Assembly: GCF_000287055.2 (NCBI RefSeq) | Contig: NZ_AJYQ02000111.1 | Location: 1 to 64,000 of the forward strand | Direction of reading: 5' to 3' | Source of the DNA: Vibrio genomosp. F10 str. ZF-129 | Lineage (GTDB): Bacteria > Pseudomonadota > Gammaproteobacteria > Enterobacterales > Vibrionaceae | DNA length: 64,000 nucleotides | Shown: positions 1 to 9,923 of the stretch, piece by piece | Layout: each line of letters begins with the position of its first letter | How positions within the stretch are numbered: the stretch's first letter is position 1 | Notes under the pieces: generated by a model | What the model saw: only the letters and a program-made list of their open reading frames with translations | Database searches by the model: none | What the model was told of the DNA's origin: nothing | Translations under genes and position numbers: made by a program

Positions 1-408
1 GCGGCACTCTTCAACACCGCCGATGAACTTGGGGTTTGGTATGTGGAAGACCATCAGTTATCTCCAATGAAACATGATACTCACCTTCCCCAACTTCAAC
101 ATTTTATCGACCAGTGCGACTACCTGTATTTGACGATTGATTTGGATGTGTTTCCAGCATCAACCGCACCTGGAGTCAGTGCCCCCGCCGCTCGCGGAGT
201 CAGCTATGAGTCCATCTCGTTATTGTTGGAGCGTATTCTTAATTGCCACAACAAGCTGATGATCGCTGATATAGCCGAATACAACCCGACTTACGACGTT
301 GATAGCCAAACCGCGAGGTTAGCCGCAAGACTTTGCTGGGATATGGCGAATGCGATGGCCGATAAGGTGACCAGCATTAACGATAACGAAAGTGCGCATA
401 AACAGTGA
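1..408 (+). CDS. hutG: Formimidoylglutamase HutG (3' part)
   Basis: This is the C-terminal 135 residues of a ureohydrolase (arginase/agmatinase fold); the frame is open from base 1, so the gene begins outside the window. The segment [20 protein letters not shown] carries the family's D-x-D metal-binding motif followed by the AP-G loop, and DIAEYNP supplies the late conserved Glu. HutG hydrolyses N-formimidoyl-glutamate to glutamate and formamide, the last step of the histidine utilisation route, using a binuclear Mn centre. The assignment to HutG rather than agmatinase or arginase rests on hutU and hutH following on the same strand. The gene ends with TGA at 406-408. Confidence 0.93.
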   Translation, partial: AALFNTADELGVWYVEDHQLSPMKHDTHLPQLQHFIDQCDYLYLTIDLDVFPASTAPGVSAPAARGVSYESISLLLERILNCHNKLMIADIAEYNPTYDVDSQTARLAARLCWDMANAMADKVTSINDNESAHKQ

Positions 409-460
409 GTGATGAACGAGTTTCACGTGATCACTCTTTTCTCGTCACTCATTTGTGTAA

Positions 461-498
461 CCAGTTCACATAGCCAGTTCACATAGCCAGTTCACATA
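461..498. repeat. 13-bp tandem repeat, three copies
   Basis: The unit CCAGTTCACATAG occurs at 461-473 and 474-486, and a third copy lacks only the final G (487-498). It lies between hutG and hutU, about 65 bp before the hutU start. Copy number could vary by slippage. No function is evident. Confidence 0.9.
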
Positions 499-562
499 AA
501 CAATTAGTGCAAATAAGAATAATAGAACAAACCCTATAACGTATAACAAAAGGAGCCTCAAC

Positions 563-2260
563 ATGACGGAACACCAGAGTGTAGATAAGCGTCTCGACAC
601 ATCTCGAACCATTCGCTCACCACATGGTACGCAACTTCGTGCAAAATCGTGGTTAACCGAAGCACCGCTTCGTATGTTAATGAATAACCTTGATCCCGAT
701 GTCGCTGAGCACCCCCATGCTTTGGTGGTTTATGGCGGCATCGGCAGAGCCGCTCGCAACTGGGAATGCTACGACAAAATCGTTGAAGTGCTTGAACGAC
801 TTGAAGATGACCAGACCTTATTGGTTCAGTCCGGTAAACCTGTTGGGGTTTTTCCAACCCACAAAAATGCACCTCGTGTCTTAATTGCAAACTCGAATCT
901 TGTGCCCCATTGGGCGAATTGGGAACACTTCAATGAACTCGATAAACAGGGTTTAATGATGTACGGGCAAATGACGGCGGGTAGCTGGATCTATATTGGC
1001 TCTCAGGGCATTGTGCAAGGGACTTACGAAACGTTTGTCGCGATGGCAAAACAGCACTTTAATGGCAATGCGAAAGGTAAGTGGATTCTAACCGGTGGTC
1101 TTGGCGGCATGGGTGGCGCGCAACCTCTTGCTGGCACCATGGCGGGTTATTCCATGATTGCTGTCGAATGTGATGAATCACGAATTGATTACCGACTTCG
1201 CACCGGCTATGTCGATAAAAAAGCCACGAGCCTCGATGAAGCAATGGCAATGATTCAAGAATCTGACACGCCTATTTCTGTTGGTTTACTTGGGAATGCC
1301 GCAGACGTGTTCACTGAATGCGTTGAACGTAACATCACCCCAGATGTCGTTACCGACCAAACTTCAGCTCACGATCCTCTTAATGGTTATCTGCCTCAAG
1401 GTTGGAGCATGGACAAAGCGGCATCGGTTCGAAAAGACGATGAAGCGAAAGTGATCAAAGCAGCAAAACAATCCATGGCCATTCAAGTCACCGCCATGCT
1501 CGATTTACAAAAACGAGGCGCTGCGACGGTGGATTACGGCAACAACATTCGACAGATGGCACTCGAAGAAGGCGTAAACAATGCCTTTGATTTTCCGGGT
1601 TTTGTTCCTGCTTATATTCGACCTTTGTTTTGTGAAGGCATTGGGCCTTTCCGCTGGGCTGCCTTGTCTGGAGATCCTGAAGACATCTACAAAACCGATC
1701 AAAAAGTCAAAGAGCTTATTCCAGATAACCCTCAGCTTCATAACTGGCTTGATATGGCGCGCGAACGTATTCAGTTCCAAGGGTTACCCGCACGTATCTG
1801 TTGGGTTGGCCTAAAAGACCGTGAACGTTTAGGTCAAGCCTTTAATGAAATGGTTAAAAATGGTGAGCTTAAAGCGCCCGTTGTTATTGGCCGTGATCAT
1901 CTAGATTCAGGCTCAGTAGCCAGCCCTAACCGAGAAACAGAAGGCATGATGGACGGATCGGATGCGGTTTCAGATTGGCCACTGATGAATGCTCTGCTTA
2001 ACACCGCTGGTGGTGCAACTTGGGTATCGCTTCACCATGGTGGTGGTGTTGGAATGGGGTTCTCTCAGCATTCTGGCATGGTCATATGTTGCGATGGCAG
2101 TGATGATGCCTCAGAACGTATAGCGCGAGTTCTGCATAACGACCCTGCGACTGGAGTCATGCGTCATGCTGATGCGGGATACGACATTGCAAAACAATGC
2201 GCAGCGGAGCAAGGGTTAGACCTTCCAATGTTAAACGAAGAACTGAGCAAGCTTAAATAA
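563..2260 (+). CDS. hutU: Urocanate hydratase HutU
   Basis: This 565-residue protein has the usual full length for urocanase, which converts urocanate to imidazolone propionate with a tightly bound NAD+. Recognisable blocks include [17 protein letters not shown] near residue 58, the glycine-rich [14 protein letters not shown] near 175 that belongs to the NAD-binding domain, and the C-terminal [18 protein letters not shown] good Shine-Dalgarno (AAAGGAG) ends about 8 bases before the ATG, which fixes the start. The gene is second of the three hut genes here; a 157-bp gap separates it from hutH without an obvious terminator, so cotranscription is likely. The hut repressor gene and hutI are not in this window. 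Confidence 0.97.
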   Translation: MTEHQSVDKRLDTSRTIRSPHGTQLRAKSWLTEAPLRMLMNNLDPDVAEHPHALVVYGGIGRAARNWECYDKIVEVLERLEDDQTLLVQSGKPVGVFPTHKNAPRVLIANSNLVPHWANWEHFNELDKQGLMMYGQMTAGSWIYIGSQGIVQGTYETFVAMAKQHFNGNAKGKWILTGGLGGMGGAQPLAGTMAGYSMIAVECDESRIDYRLRTGYVDKKATSLDEAMAMIQESDTPISVGLLGNAADVFTECVERNITPDVVTDQTSAHDPLNGYLPQGWSMDKAASVRKDDEAKVIKAAKQSMAIQVTAMLDLQKRGAATVDYGNNIRQMALEEGVNNAFDFPGFVPAYIRPLFCEGIGPFRWAALSGDPEDIYKTDQKVKELIPDNPQLHNWLDMARERIQFQGLPARICWVGLKDRERLGQAFNEMVKNGELKAPVVIGRDHLDSGSVASPNRETEGMMDGSDAVSDWPLMNALLNTAGGATWVSLHHGGGVGMGFSQHSGMVICCDGSDDASERIARVLHNDPATGVMRHADAGYDIAKQCAAEQGLDLPMLNEELSKLK

Positions 2261-2423
2261 GCGAACTGGTTTCTGCCACTTTCTATCGTTACTCGCTGTT
2301 TTGTGGAACTTTTTGTTTTTAAGAGGACTTGCTTTGTAGATGCACGTATTTATAAAAGAACGAGTTTTTAAAAACAATCGGTGAGTAACGATTCAATAGA
2401 GAAGTATTAAAGGATCAATGAAG

Positions 2424-3956
2424 ATGTTAAATCTATTGCTAAAGCCTGGACACATTAGCTTAAAAGAACTGCGTCAAGTCAGTCGAACGCCCATTAACCT
2501 GGCGCTTAACCCAGATGCGATTCCAGACATTGAAGCAAGCACTCGCGTTGTGGAACAGGTTATCGCCGAAGATAGAACCGTGTATGGCATTAACACCGGT
2601 TTTGGTCTACTCGCCAACACGCGTATTGCCCCTGAAGATTTAGAAACATTGCAGCGAAGCATCGTACTGTCGCATGCGGCGGGCATCGGGAAACTGATGT
2701 CTGATGAAACCGTACGTTTGATGATGGTTCTGAAAATTAACAGCCTCGCCCGCGGCTATTCTGGAATACGTTTATCGGTGATTAATGCGTTGATTAAGCT
2801 GGTCAACGCTCAAGTCTACCCTTGTGTTCCTCAAAAAGGCTCTGTCGGCGCATCGGGCGACTTGGCTCCTTTAGCGCACATGAGCACAATATTGCTCGGT
2901 GAAGGTGAAGCAAGGCACAATGGTAAAATTATTTCCGGTCTTGAAGCCTTAGCCATTGCAGGTATCACACCGATTACCCTAGCGCCTAAAGAAGGTCTCG
3001 CTCTTTTAAACGGCACACAGGCTTCTACCGCATTCGCTCTCGAAGGTTTGTTTGTGGCAGAAGATCTGTTTGCTTCAGCAACCGTATGCGGAGCCATGAC
3101 TGTCGAAGCCGCTTTAGGAAGCAGACGCCCCTTTGACCCACGTATTCATCGTGTGCGAGGCCATAGAGGTCAAATGGACGCGGCAGAAGCGTATCGTCAT
3201 ATACTTGATGTTAACAGTGAGTTAGGTGATTCCCATACCGGTTGTGAAAAAGTGCAAGACCCTTATTCTTTGCGTTGCCAGCCTCAAGTCATGGGGGCTT
3301 GTCTACAACAGATGAGAAATGCTGCATCCATATTGGAAATTGAAGCAAACTCGGTATCGGATAATCCCCTTGTATTCGCTGAAGATGGCGACATTATTTC
3401 AGGCGGAAACTTCCATGCAGAACCGGTTGCAATGGCCGCAGATAATCTTGCGCTTGCCATCGCAGAGATTGGTAGCTTATCAGAAAGAAGAATGGCGCTG
3501 CTGATTGACAGTGCACTCAGCAAACTGCCTCCTTTCTTAGTCGATAATGGTGGGGTAAATTCAGGGTTTATGATTGCTCAAGTTACCGCGGCAGCACTAG
3601 CAAGTGAAAATAAATCCCTCGCTCATCCAGCGTCTGTTGACAGTTTACCGACCTCAGCAAACCAGGAAGACCATGTATCGATGGCGACATTTGCGGCCAG
3701 AAGGCTTAGATATATGGCTGAAAACACCCGCGGAATATTGGCGGTTGAATACTTGTCAGCGGCGCAAGGGTTGGATTTCCGTGCTCCGTTAAAGTCCTCG
3801 CCACGGGTTGAAGAAGCAAAAGCAATGCTGCGCGAAAAAGTGGCATTTTATGACAAAGATCGTTACTTCGCTCCAGATATTGAGCAAGCTAATGCATTGC
3901 TAAAACTCGCCATTCATAACCACTTAATGCCAGGCCAACTGTTTAACAGCTACTAA
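2424..3956 (+). CDS. hutH: Histidine ammonia-lyase HutH
   Basis: HutH deaminates L-histidine to trans-urocanate, the first step of histidine catabolism. The segment [15 protein letters not shown] contains the Ala-Ser-Gly triad that cyclises to the MIO electrophile. YGINTGFG near residue 53 and the late NQEDHVSM block are also family hallmarks. Two in-frame ATGs compete: 2418 and 2424. The AGGA at 2411-2414 sits only 3 bases before the first but 9 before the second, so I prefer 2424 (510 residues, MLNLLLKPG). A strong terminator follows at about 4004, making hutH the last gene of the hut operon. Confidence 0.96.
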   Translation: MLNLLLKPGHISLKELRQVSRTPINLALNPDAIPDIEASTRVVEQVIAEDRTVYGINTGFGLLANTRIAPEDLETLQRSIVLSHAAGIGKLMSDETVRLMMVLKINSLARGYSGIRLSVINALIKLVNAQVYPCVPQKGSVGASGDLAPLAHMSTILLGEGEARHNGKIISGLEALAIAGITPITLAPKEGLALLNGTQASTAFALEGLFVAEDLFASATVCGAMTVEAALGSRRPFDPRIHRVRGHRGQMDAAEAYRHILDVNSELGDSHTGCEKVQDPYSLRCQPQVMGACLQQMRNAASILEIEANSVSDNPLVFAEDGDIISGGNFHAEPVAMAADNLALAIAEIGSLSERRMALLIDSALSKLPPFLVDNGGVNSGFMIAQVTAAALASENKSLAHPASVDSLPTSANQEDHVSMATFAARRLRYMAENTRGILAVEYLSAAQGLDFRAPLKSSPRVEEAKAMLREKVAFYDKDRYFAPDIEQANALLKLAIHNHLMPGQLFNSY

Positions 3957-4002
3957 GTAGTGACAGCAATCAGTATTGACCGTTTTTAGCATTGATAGTT
4001 CA

Positions 4003-4036
4003 GGGGCCCATCATTCATTGGTGGGCCTTTTATTTT
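4003..4036 (+). terminator. Intrinsic terminator after hutH
   Basis: GGCCCATCA pairs with TGGTGGGCC (one T-G wobble) around a 5-base loop and is followed by TTTTATTTTG. It closes the hut operon. Confidence 0.85.
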
Positions 4037-4143
4037 GTTGTTTCACTTAAGTGTTCGTTTATTCAACACTACGTACTGGATGGACCATTAAAAATGCGTT
4101 TCCCTGTATAATCTTCCCCAGTTTTCACTACCCAATGTAGATT

Positions 4144-4869
4144 ATGTTTCTAACTTCTTTTGTTTCAGTACAAGACCATCAATTCACGTTCACTCGCGAA
4201 CAGGCAAGCCACTTTGCCAAAAAAGTCGCGGGGGATTTTAACCCTCTTCATGATGAAGATAACAAACGCTTTTGTGTTCCTGGCGACCTACTTTTTGCAG
4301 TCTTGCTTCAAAAAGAAGGCATCAGCAAAAAGATGCGCTTTGACTTCTCTGGTATGGTTAACGACGGTATAGCACTGAGTATTGAAAACAAATGTGAGAA
4401 AGAAAGCGCTCTCGTTGACGAAAAAGGCAAAGAATACCTTCACATGAACCGCGAAGGCGATGTGAGCCACGATGCCGCGTTCATCGAGCACGTCGTTACA
4501 AACTACGTTCAATTCTCTGGCATGAACTTCCCTCACATCATGGTCCCACTGATGGAAGAGCAACAGATGATGATTAACTGCCAGCGTCCGTTGGTCATCT
4601 ATGAAAGCATGGAAGTGGAATTTGAACGACTCGATTTGACACACCCTGAAGTAGAATTTACCGGTGCGACGTTTGATGTCGATGGAAAGCGTGGCGTGGT
4701 AACACTAAACTTTGCCTTTAAAGAAGATGGTATCGTTGTAGGCAAAGGCGTAAAACGCATGCTAGCCAGTGGACTAAAACCTTACGATCAAGATTCCGTT
4801 GATGACCTGGTTAACCGTTTTAATGAGCGTAAAGACATGTTTTTAGAGAAGTTTGCTACAGCGGCTTAA
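4144..4869 (+). CDS. DUF3581 family protein, MaoC/hotdog-like
   Basis: This 241-residue cytoplasmic protein is acidic and has no signal peptide or membrane segment. I recognise it as a DUF3581-type protein of marine gammaproteobacteria. The N-terminal stretch SHFAKKVAGDFNPLHDE (around residues 22-38) resembles the conserved G-D-x-N-P-x-H signature of MaoC-like hotdog hydratases, which suggests binding of an acyl-CoA or acyl-ACP thioester, but this is inference and no substrate is known. The start is the first ATG; no clear Shine-Dalgarno precedes it, while TATAAT at 4107-4112 offers a plausible -10 box about 32 bases upstream. It is monocistronic, flanked by terminators on both sides. Confidence 0.75.
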   Translation: MFLTSFVSVQDHQFTFTREQASHFAKKVAGDFNPLHDEDNKRFCVPGDLLFAVLLQKEGISKKMRFDFSGMVNDGIALSIENKCEKESALVDEKGKEYLHMNREGDVSHDAAFIEHVVTNYVQFSGMNFPHIMVPLMEEQQMMINCQRPLVIYESMEVEFERLDLTHPEVEFTGATFDVDGKRGVVTLNFAFKEDGIVVGKGVKRMLASGLKPYDQDSVDDLVNRFNERKDMFLEKFATAA

Positions 4870-4956
4870 CCTTTTCGCCTCATTGTCTTATCTCATTCTC
4901 TTATTCAATGAATTCAGTTATTCCTCTCAGAGAATTAGAAATACAGATCAATATGA

Positions 4957-4990
4957 AACACCCGCTCAGTAAGCGGGTGTTTTTGATTTT
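4957..4990 (+). terminator. Intrinsic terminator after the DUF3581 gene
   Basis: ACACCCGCT pairs perfectly with AGCGGGTGT around CAGTA, followed by TTTTTGATTTT. It lies between convergent genes, so its hairpin may also slow transcription arriving from the minus-strand gene at 5005. Confidence 0.9.
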
Positions 4991-5004
4991 ACGCTTTCAT
5001 CCCA

Positions 5005-5466
5005 TCAAATCCAGCGTCTAACGCTCTGTTTATAATCTACGTACTCAGCACCAAACAGTCGCTCTAATGCTTTCTCTTCTGGTTGTATCTGGAAACGGTT
5101 CATATACACGATAAAGAAAAAACTAAGGGAAAGGCTAAGTCCATTTTGCAACCAATACCCCACTCCAAATAAAAGAATAAAGAGCCCTAAATACATGGGG
5201 TTACGCGTAAAAGCAAAGATACCGCTATCCACAACCAAAGAAGCGGTTTCGGGCTTCACTGGGTTCACCGTTGTCTTTACTCGGCGAAATTCTCGAATGC
5301 CCAGTAGCCCAACGATACCCGAAGCGATAAAACATACTAAAAACACCAGCCAGGTGAAAGGGAAAATAATGTGCGCGAACATCAGATTCTTAGCTGCAAA
5401 GTTCATCAGAAGAATAACGATCACAAACACCGCTACCGGCGGGATTTTGAGCTCCAATCTATCCAT
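5005..5466 (-). CDS. Isoprenylcysteine methyltransferase-like membrane protein
   Basis: This 153-residue integral membrane protein has about four hydrophobic segments. The C-terminal half carries the motif seen in the ICMT/PEMT methyltransferase superfamily: FTRNPMYLG near residue 89 and then EEKALERLFGAEYVDYKQ near 130, which form the SAM-binding site in characterised relatives. In bacteria the substrate of these small homologues is usually unknown; phospholipid or isoprenoid methylation are possibilities. The ATG is preceded by AGAGGA at a good distance. The gene lies downstream of ydiJ on the same strand but is separated from it by a strong terminator, so it is probably transcribed on its own. 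Confidence 0.8.
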   Translation of the reverse strand: MDRLELKIPPVAVFVIVILLMNFAAKNLMFAHIIFPFTWLVFLVCFIASGIVGLLGIREFRRVKTTVNPVKPETASLVVDSGIFAFTRNPMYLGLFILLFGVGYWLQNGLSLSLSFFFIVYMNRFQIQPEEKALERLFGAEYVDYKQSVRRWI

Positions 5467-5532
5467 TTCGATCCTCTTTTTAATATTAGACGGCCTCTAT
5501 GACAAACTTTATACCGTTTATGAGCTGTAGAT

Positions 5533-5569
5533 AAAAAAATAGCCCAGAATCATCGTCTGGGCTATTTTT
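5533..5569 (-). terminator. Intrinsic terminator after ydiJ (bidirectional)
   Basis: AGCCCAGA pairs with TCTGGGCT around a 7-base loop, with A-rich sequence on one side and T-rich on the other, so it works in both directions. For ydiJ on the minus strand the hairpin is followed by a run of six or more T. It lies about 105 bp beyond the ydiJ stop codon. Confidence 0.88.
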
Positions 5570-5673
5570 CGATACACGTTTCATTGGTATACGTTTCAAG
5601 CAGTACACTTTTCTATCTGCACACTTTTCTAGCTACACACCTTGTATCTATATACTGGCGTATCTAAACTATA

Positions 5674-8600
5674 TCAACGATCAATAACATCTAGCAGTGC
5701 TTGTAATGGGTGTTTCACTTTCACCTGCTCGAAACGTTTGACCTGGCTTCGGCACGAGTAGCCCGTCACTAGACAACGTTCTGACGGCAGATCTTGAAGC
5801 CTTGGTTTCCAACTTAATGCATAAATGTCTTTTGACATCTCTAGCTTGTCTTTTTCATGCCCAAACGTTCCAGCCATACCACAGCAACCTACTGGAACCG
5901 TGTTTAATGTCGCACCAAAGTGAGTGAAAATTTCGCCCCACTCTTTTTCTGCATTAGGCATCTTAGTTTTTTCAGTACAATGCGCCAATAGGTACCAAGG
6001 CTCTCTAGTCTCTGATTGATTGGCTTTAACCAGATTTAGGTCTATTTCGGCTAAACGAGGTTGCAACCATTCATGTACTGTTAGTACCTCAAATTCTCCT
6101 CGGTCGTTACCCAATGCCTCAGCATATTCGTCTCGGTAACAAAGCACCAGTGCAGGATCAACCCCAACCATTGGGATATTCAAATCAGCAACCATGGAAA
6201 GGAAAGTAGCGGTATTTTTTGCACTCGAAGCAAATTGCTGCAAGAACCCTTTGATGTGCTGCGCTTTTCCATTGGGTTTGAATGGCAATAAAATAGGTGT
6301 TTTACCCAGTTTAGAAACCAGCGCAATAAAATCAGCGACGACTTCAGCGTCATAAAAGCTCGTAAACGGATCTTGAACAATCAGTACATGGTTGCTTTTC
6401 TCTTGCTTAGATAACGCTGCGAGTCGTTGCAAATCAAACTTATGAGATTTATCCAGTTGCGAGGCTAACGTTGGCACCGACATCAACGGTGTATCGACAT
6501 ACCCCACACTTTTTTCTGTCAGGCTTTGAACCCAAGGCTGACGAATAGCGGCGTTAACGACCTTGGGCGTTTTCGCCATCAGTGGCAACATGGTTTCAAT
6601 ATTTGCGACCAGGTAATCTTTGGCTGGGCGCTGATAACGAGTGTGATAGAGATTAAGAAACCTTGAACGGAAGCTTGGTACGTCAACCTTTATTGGACAC
6701 TGGCTTGCACAGGCTTTACAGGCTAAACACCCATTCATCGCTTCGTAAACTTCGTGCGAGAAATCGTATTCATGACGCTTGTTAATTCTGTTTCTCACTC
6801 GATCGAGTAGCGATTTAATGCTTAAACGACCCGACAAGGTTTTTTGTTCAATATCAAGGATATCGATACCCTGCTCACTTAACTGACGAAGCCATTCTCG
6901 TACAAGGCCCGCTCGCCCTTTAGGAGAATGACGCCTATCTGATGTGACTTTCATAGAAGGACACATAGGAGACGCTGTATCGTAATTGAAGCACAATCCG
7001 TTGCCGTTACACTCCATCGCTTGCTTGAAGCTGTCTCTCACTTCAATATCGATTTGACGGTCATAATAGCCACGTTTGGTATCTGATACCTTAACGAGCT
7101 CTGCATCACTGTCTAACGGTGTACATACCTTACCTGGGTTCATTTTATTATGTGGATCGCAGGCTCTCTTGACACGGCGAAGCTCTTGGAAAAGCACCTC
7201 ACCAAAAAACTCAGGCCCATATTCAGAGCGATAGCCTTTACCATGCTCACCCCACATCAAACCGCCATACTTAGCCACCAACTGAACCACTTGGTCCGAT
7301 ATTTGGTGCATTAATTGTTCTTGTTCCGGATCGCAAAGATCTAAAGCCGGTCGAACATGCAATACACCCGCATCCACATGCCCAAACATCCCGTAATTGA
7401 GCTGCTTGTCATCGAGAAGTTGGCGGAATTCAGCAATAAAATCCGCTAAATTTTCTGGGGGTACGCAAGTGTCTTCAGCAAAAGCGACCGGTTTGGCCTT
7501 GCCTTTAGCTCCGCCAAGAAGACCCACGGCTTTTTTGCGCATATTGTAAATTTTGCCGATGCTCGATAAATCACTGCACGTTTGAAAGCCAATAATTCCC
7601 GCTTCACCGTTGGTGATCATAACTTCAATCTTGTCACTTAATGCTTTAACTTGAGCGGCAACCTTTTGTTCATCATCGCCTGCGAACTCAATCATATTAA
7701 TGCCCAGCATTTCTTGATTTGGCACTTCTCTCAATAAATCACTCACGCTGTGCCAAACAATGTCTTGTTTTGCTAGGTTAAGCACCTTTGAGTCAATCGT
7801 TTCAACCGACAGCGCATCGGCCTCTACCATAAACGGGGCATTGCGTAATGCCGCATCAAAACTGGAATACTTAACGTTGACTAAGGTGCGCGCTTTTGGA
7901 ATAGGCGTGAGGTTTAATTTAGCTTCCGTGATAAAAGCAAGGGAGCCTTCAGAGCCACACAACACGCGAGTGAAATCAAATTGCTCGCTCTCATCAATGG
8001 CGTTTTTTAAGTCATAGCCCGTTAGGAATCGATTGAGCGGCGGAAACTTATCAAGAATTTTTTCACGGTTATCGCGACAGACTTTCTCGGTAATATCGAG
8101 AGCCATCGCAGCTTGTGTCTGCGCTTGTGGTTGACCCAAAGACAAATCTGATTCCAATATACTTCCGTCTGCAAAGACCGCTTGAAGCGACAGGACATGA
8201 TCGGAGGTTTTACCGTATTTCAGTGATCCTTGCCCCGATGCATCGGTATTGACCATTCCACCGAGCGTGGCGCGATTGCTGGTGGACAGCTCTGGAGAAA
8301 AGAAATAGCCAAATGGGCGCACGGCATCATTCAACTGATCTTTTATGATCCCAGTCTGAACGCGAACCCAACCCTCTTTTTCATTGATCTCTAACACAGA
8401 ATTCATGTGGCGAGATAAATCCACCACAATGCCTTTGGTCAAAGACTGACCATTGGTCCCTGTGCCGCCACCACGTGGAGAAAATGTAATGCGCTTATAT
8501 TCGGGTTTTGAACTAACCTTACCTATAAGAGCAACATCATTCGTTGTTCTAGGGTGTACAACCGCTTGAGGGAGTTGTTGGTATACGCTGTTATCAGTGG

Positions 8601-8724
8601 CTACCGCCAAACGACTGGCGTATTGAGACTCTATGTCTCCACTAAAGCCAGCCTGATGAAGTTCTTGTAAGTAACTGTGTACGACTGGGTCGACATCAGA
8701 TTGAAATTGCAGTCTTGGTAACAT
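5674..8724 (-). CDS. ydiJ: FAD/4Fe-4S dehydrogenase YdiJ (D-2-hydroxyacid type)
   Basis: At 1016 residues this matches the length and layout of E. coli YdiJ. An N-terminal FAD-binding type 4 domain (SPRGGGTGTNGQSLTKG near residue 82) and an FAD-linked oxidase C-terminal domain come first. They are followed by an Fe-S region with CNGNGLCFNYD...CPSM and CLACKACASQCPIKVD, and a final domain with CCGMAG, typical of glycolate/lactate dehydrogenase electron-transfer subunits. Enzymes of this class oxidise D-2-hydroxyacids and pass electrons towards the quinone pool; E. coli YdiJ has been linked to D-2-hydroxyglutarate oxidation. The exact substrate here is inferred. AGGA precedes the ATG by about 6 bases. 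It is divergent from the DUF3334 gene. Confidence 0.9.
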   Translation of the reverse strand: MLPRLQFQSDVDPVVHSYLQELHQAGFSGDIESQYASRLAVATDNSVYQQLPQAVVHPRTTNDVALIGKVSSKPEYKRITFSPRGGGTGTNGQSLTKGIVVDLSRHMNSVLEINEKEGWVRVQTGIIKDQLNDAVRPFGYFFSPELSTSNRATLGGMVNTDASGQGSLKYGKTSDHVLSLQAVFADGSILESDLSLGQPQAQTQAAMALDITEKVCRDNREKILDKFPPLNRFLTGYDLKNAIDESEQFDFTRVLCGSEGSLAFITEAKLNLTPIPKARTLVNVKYSSFDAALRNAPFMVEADALSVETIDSKVLNLAKQDIVWHSVSDLLREVPNQEMLGINMIEFAGDDEQKVAAQVKALSDKIEVMITNGEAGIIGFQTCSDLSSIGKIYNMRKKAVGLLGGAKGKAKPVAFAEDTCVPPENLADFIAEFRQLLDDKQLNYGMFGHVDAGVLHVRPALDLCDPEQEQLMHQISDQVVQLVAKYGGLMWGEHGKGYRSEYGPEFFGEVLFQELRRVKRACDPHNKMNPGKVCTPLDSDAELVKVSDTKRGYYDRQIDIEVRDSFKQAMECNGNGLCFNYDTASPMCPSMKVTSDRRHSPKGRAGLVREWLRQLSEQGIDILDIEQKTLSGRLSIKSLLDRVRNRINKRHEYDFSHEVYEAMNGCLACKACASQCPIKVDVPSFRSRFLNLYHTRYQRPAKDYLVANIETMLPLMAKTPKVVNAAIRQPWVQSLTEKSVGYVDTPLMSVPTLASQLDKSHKFDLQRLAALSKQEKSNHVLIVQDPFTSFYDAEVVADFIALVSKLGKTPILLPFKPNGKAQHIKGFLQQFASSAKNTATFLSMVADLNIPMVGVDPALVLCYRDEYAEALGNDRGEFEVLTVHEWLQPRLAEIDLNLVKANQSETREPWYLLAHCTEKTKMPNAEKEWGEIFTHFGATLNTVPVGCCGMAGTFGHEKDKLEMSKDIYALSWKPRLQDLPSERCLVTGYSCRSQVKRFEQVKVKHPLQALLDVIDR

Positions 8725-8788
8725 GTGCTTCCTGCCCCCTAAAGCGCTGATCCAATCAGCTATGGGTAATTGTATTTATTAATTTTTT

Positions 8789-8837
8789 AGAATCTGGTCA
8801 CTTTACAACATTTGAAAACGTGATCAAAACAGATTCT
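8789..8837. promoter_or_regulatory. Interrupted inverted repeat between ydiJ and DUF3334
   Basis: AGAATCTG (8789-8796) is the exact inverse complement of CAGATTCT (8830-8837); inside them GTCAC and GTGAT form a second, imperfect pair. It sits in the 210-bp divergent promoter region and could be an operator for either gene. The regulator is unknown. Confidence 0.35.
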
Positions 8838-8934
8838 CAACCAAAAAATACAACTAATGCTTTCTTTTTTAAAACGTAAGCTTAAAAATGAACAACGCAT
8901 TCAGCAAATAGCTTTGACTTAGAGTGATTAAATA

Positions 8935-9618
8935 ATGAAAAAAAACAAAACGGTAACCACTGAGGATATCCTTCTAAAATTGTGCCAGTCAGTGTCTGGG
9001 GTACTCACCTCTGCGACTGATTCCAAGATTTCCTACTCAGCGATGGTTCAAAAAATTAATAAGACAAGCTTAAAACCTGACTTTGGGTGTTTTGTTCTGT
9101 TCGATGGTGGTTTCTCGGGATTGGTTGTTATTAACTTTACCGCTAAGGCTGCGCTTGAAATCTATACAAACTATATGCGTAACATGGGCATGCCAGCAGA
9201 AGAGCTTGCGGTATTGCACACTTCAGACGAAGTGGGTGATGTACTTGGGGAGCTTATGAACCAATTGGTTGGTGACTTCACGAATAAAATTCGCAAAGAA
9301 CTACAAACCAACATCACTCAAAATCAGCCAAAAATGTTGGCATTGAACAAGCAAGTGAACTTGTCAGTAGATACAAACCTTGACCGACCTCAAGCGAGAC
9401 GAGTCACGTTTTCTACCGCTAACAACAATATCTTCTACCTGGAACTCGCTATGGATAAAACGGAATTTATTCAATTGGAAGAGTTCGAAGTTGCCGAAGA
9501 TGAATGCCCAGATTCAATTCTAGAAGCCACTCAGAACAACATGGCTGCAAAAAAGGAGAAGGTAAGCCCAGTTGAAGACTCTATGGCCAATGATTTGCTC
9601 GATGAGCTAGGCATCTAA
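8935..9618 (+). CDS. DUF3334 protein with CheX-like domain
   Basis: This 227-residue cytoplasmic protein belongs, as far as I can recognise, to DUF3334 of Vibrio and relatives. Residues about 55-105 (GLVVINFTAKAALEIYTNYM, then DEVGDVLGELMNQLVGDFTN) follow the pattern of CheC/CheX phosphatases, in which an E-x2-N-x2-G helix contacts the phosphorylated CheY. Here the corresponding helix is E-L-M-N-Q-L-V-G, so the key Glu and Asn are present. A role in dephosphorylating a response regulator is an inference from this resemblance. The C-terminal 50 residues are acidic and probably flexible. No chemotaxis genes are near; the gene is flanked by a divergent promoter region and a terminator. Confidence 0.75.
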   Translation: MKKNKTVTTEDILLKLCQSVSGVLTSATDSKISYSAMVQKINKTSLKPDFGCFVLFDGGFSGLVVINFTAKAALEIYTNYMRNMGMPAEELAVLHTSDEVGDVLGELMNQLVGDFTNKIRKELQTNITQNQPKMLALNKQVNLSVDTNLDRPQARRVTFSTANNNIFYLELAMDKTEFIQLEEFEVAEDECPDSILEATQNNMAAKKEKVSPVEDSMANDLLDELGI

Positions 9619-9675
9619 CCGTTCTGATTATGATTAACTGGCAGTAACCAAGTAACCGTTATCAAAACCTTACCT

Positions 9676-9718
9676 ACTCCCTCTTTTTGACTAGGCTGAA
9701 TAGAGGGAGTTTTTATTT
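9676..9718 (+). terminator. Intrinsic terminator after the DUF3334 gene
   Basis: ACTCCCTCT pairs with AGAGGGAGT (9 bp) across a 17-base loop and is followed by TTTTATTT. The rest of the 9619-9919 gap holds only AT-rich promoter-like sequence and the short reading frame at 9879. Confidence 0.85.
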
Positions 9719-9878
9719 GAACGTTGAATCAGTTGAATCGGTTTAAATACGTCCTATCGATTCCATGCATCTATTCTGGTTTTTCTTCCCCCTTCTTTTA
9801 CCCTCAAATCGCCGGATTCTTTTAATCTAACGGGTATTTTTATCACAGCGATTCAGTTTATAGCTATAAAAAGGTATT

Positions 9879-9923
9879 ATGTCAGACTTTGCAAAAATCG
9901 CATCTGCCTTAAAATATCGATGA
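9879..9923 (+). CDS. Possible 14-codon upstream ORF coupled to the DUF2786 gene
   Basis: ATG at 9879 is preceded by AAAAAGG at a 5-base spacing and encodes MSDFAKIASALKYR before TGA at 9921-9923. The stop overlaps the DUF2786 ATG at 9920 as ATGA. The DUF2786 start has no Shine-Dalgarno of its own, so translation could depend on termination and restart from this short frame. It could equally be coincidence; the peptide resembles nothing I know. Confidence 0.4.
   Translation: MSDFAKIASALKYR

Noticed and set aside
420-452. CRP-like site (CACGTGATCACT) before hutU
   Set aside because: The spacing does not fit TGTGA-N6-TCACA; the match is only the short palindrome GTGATCAC.
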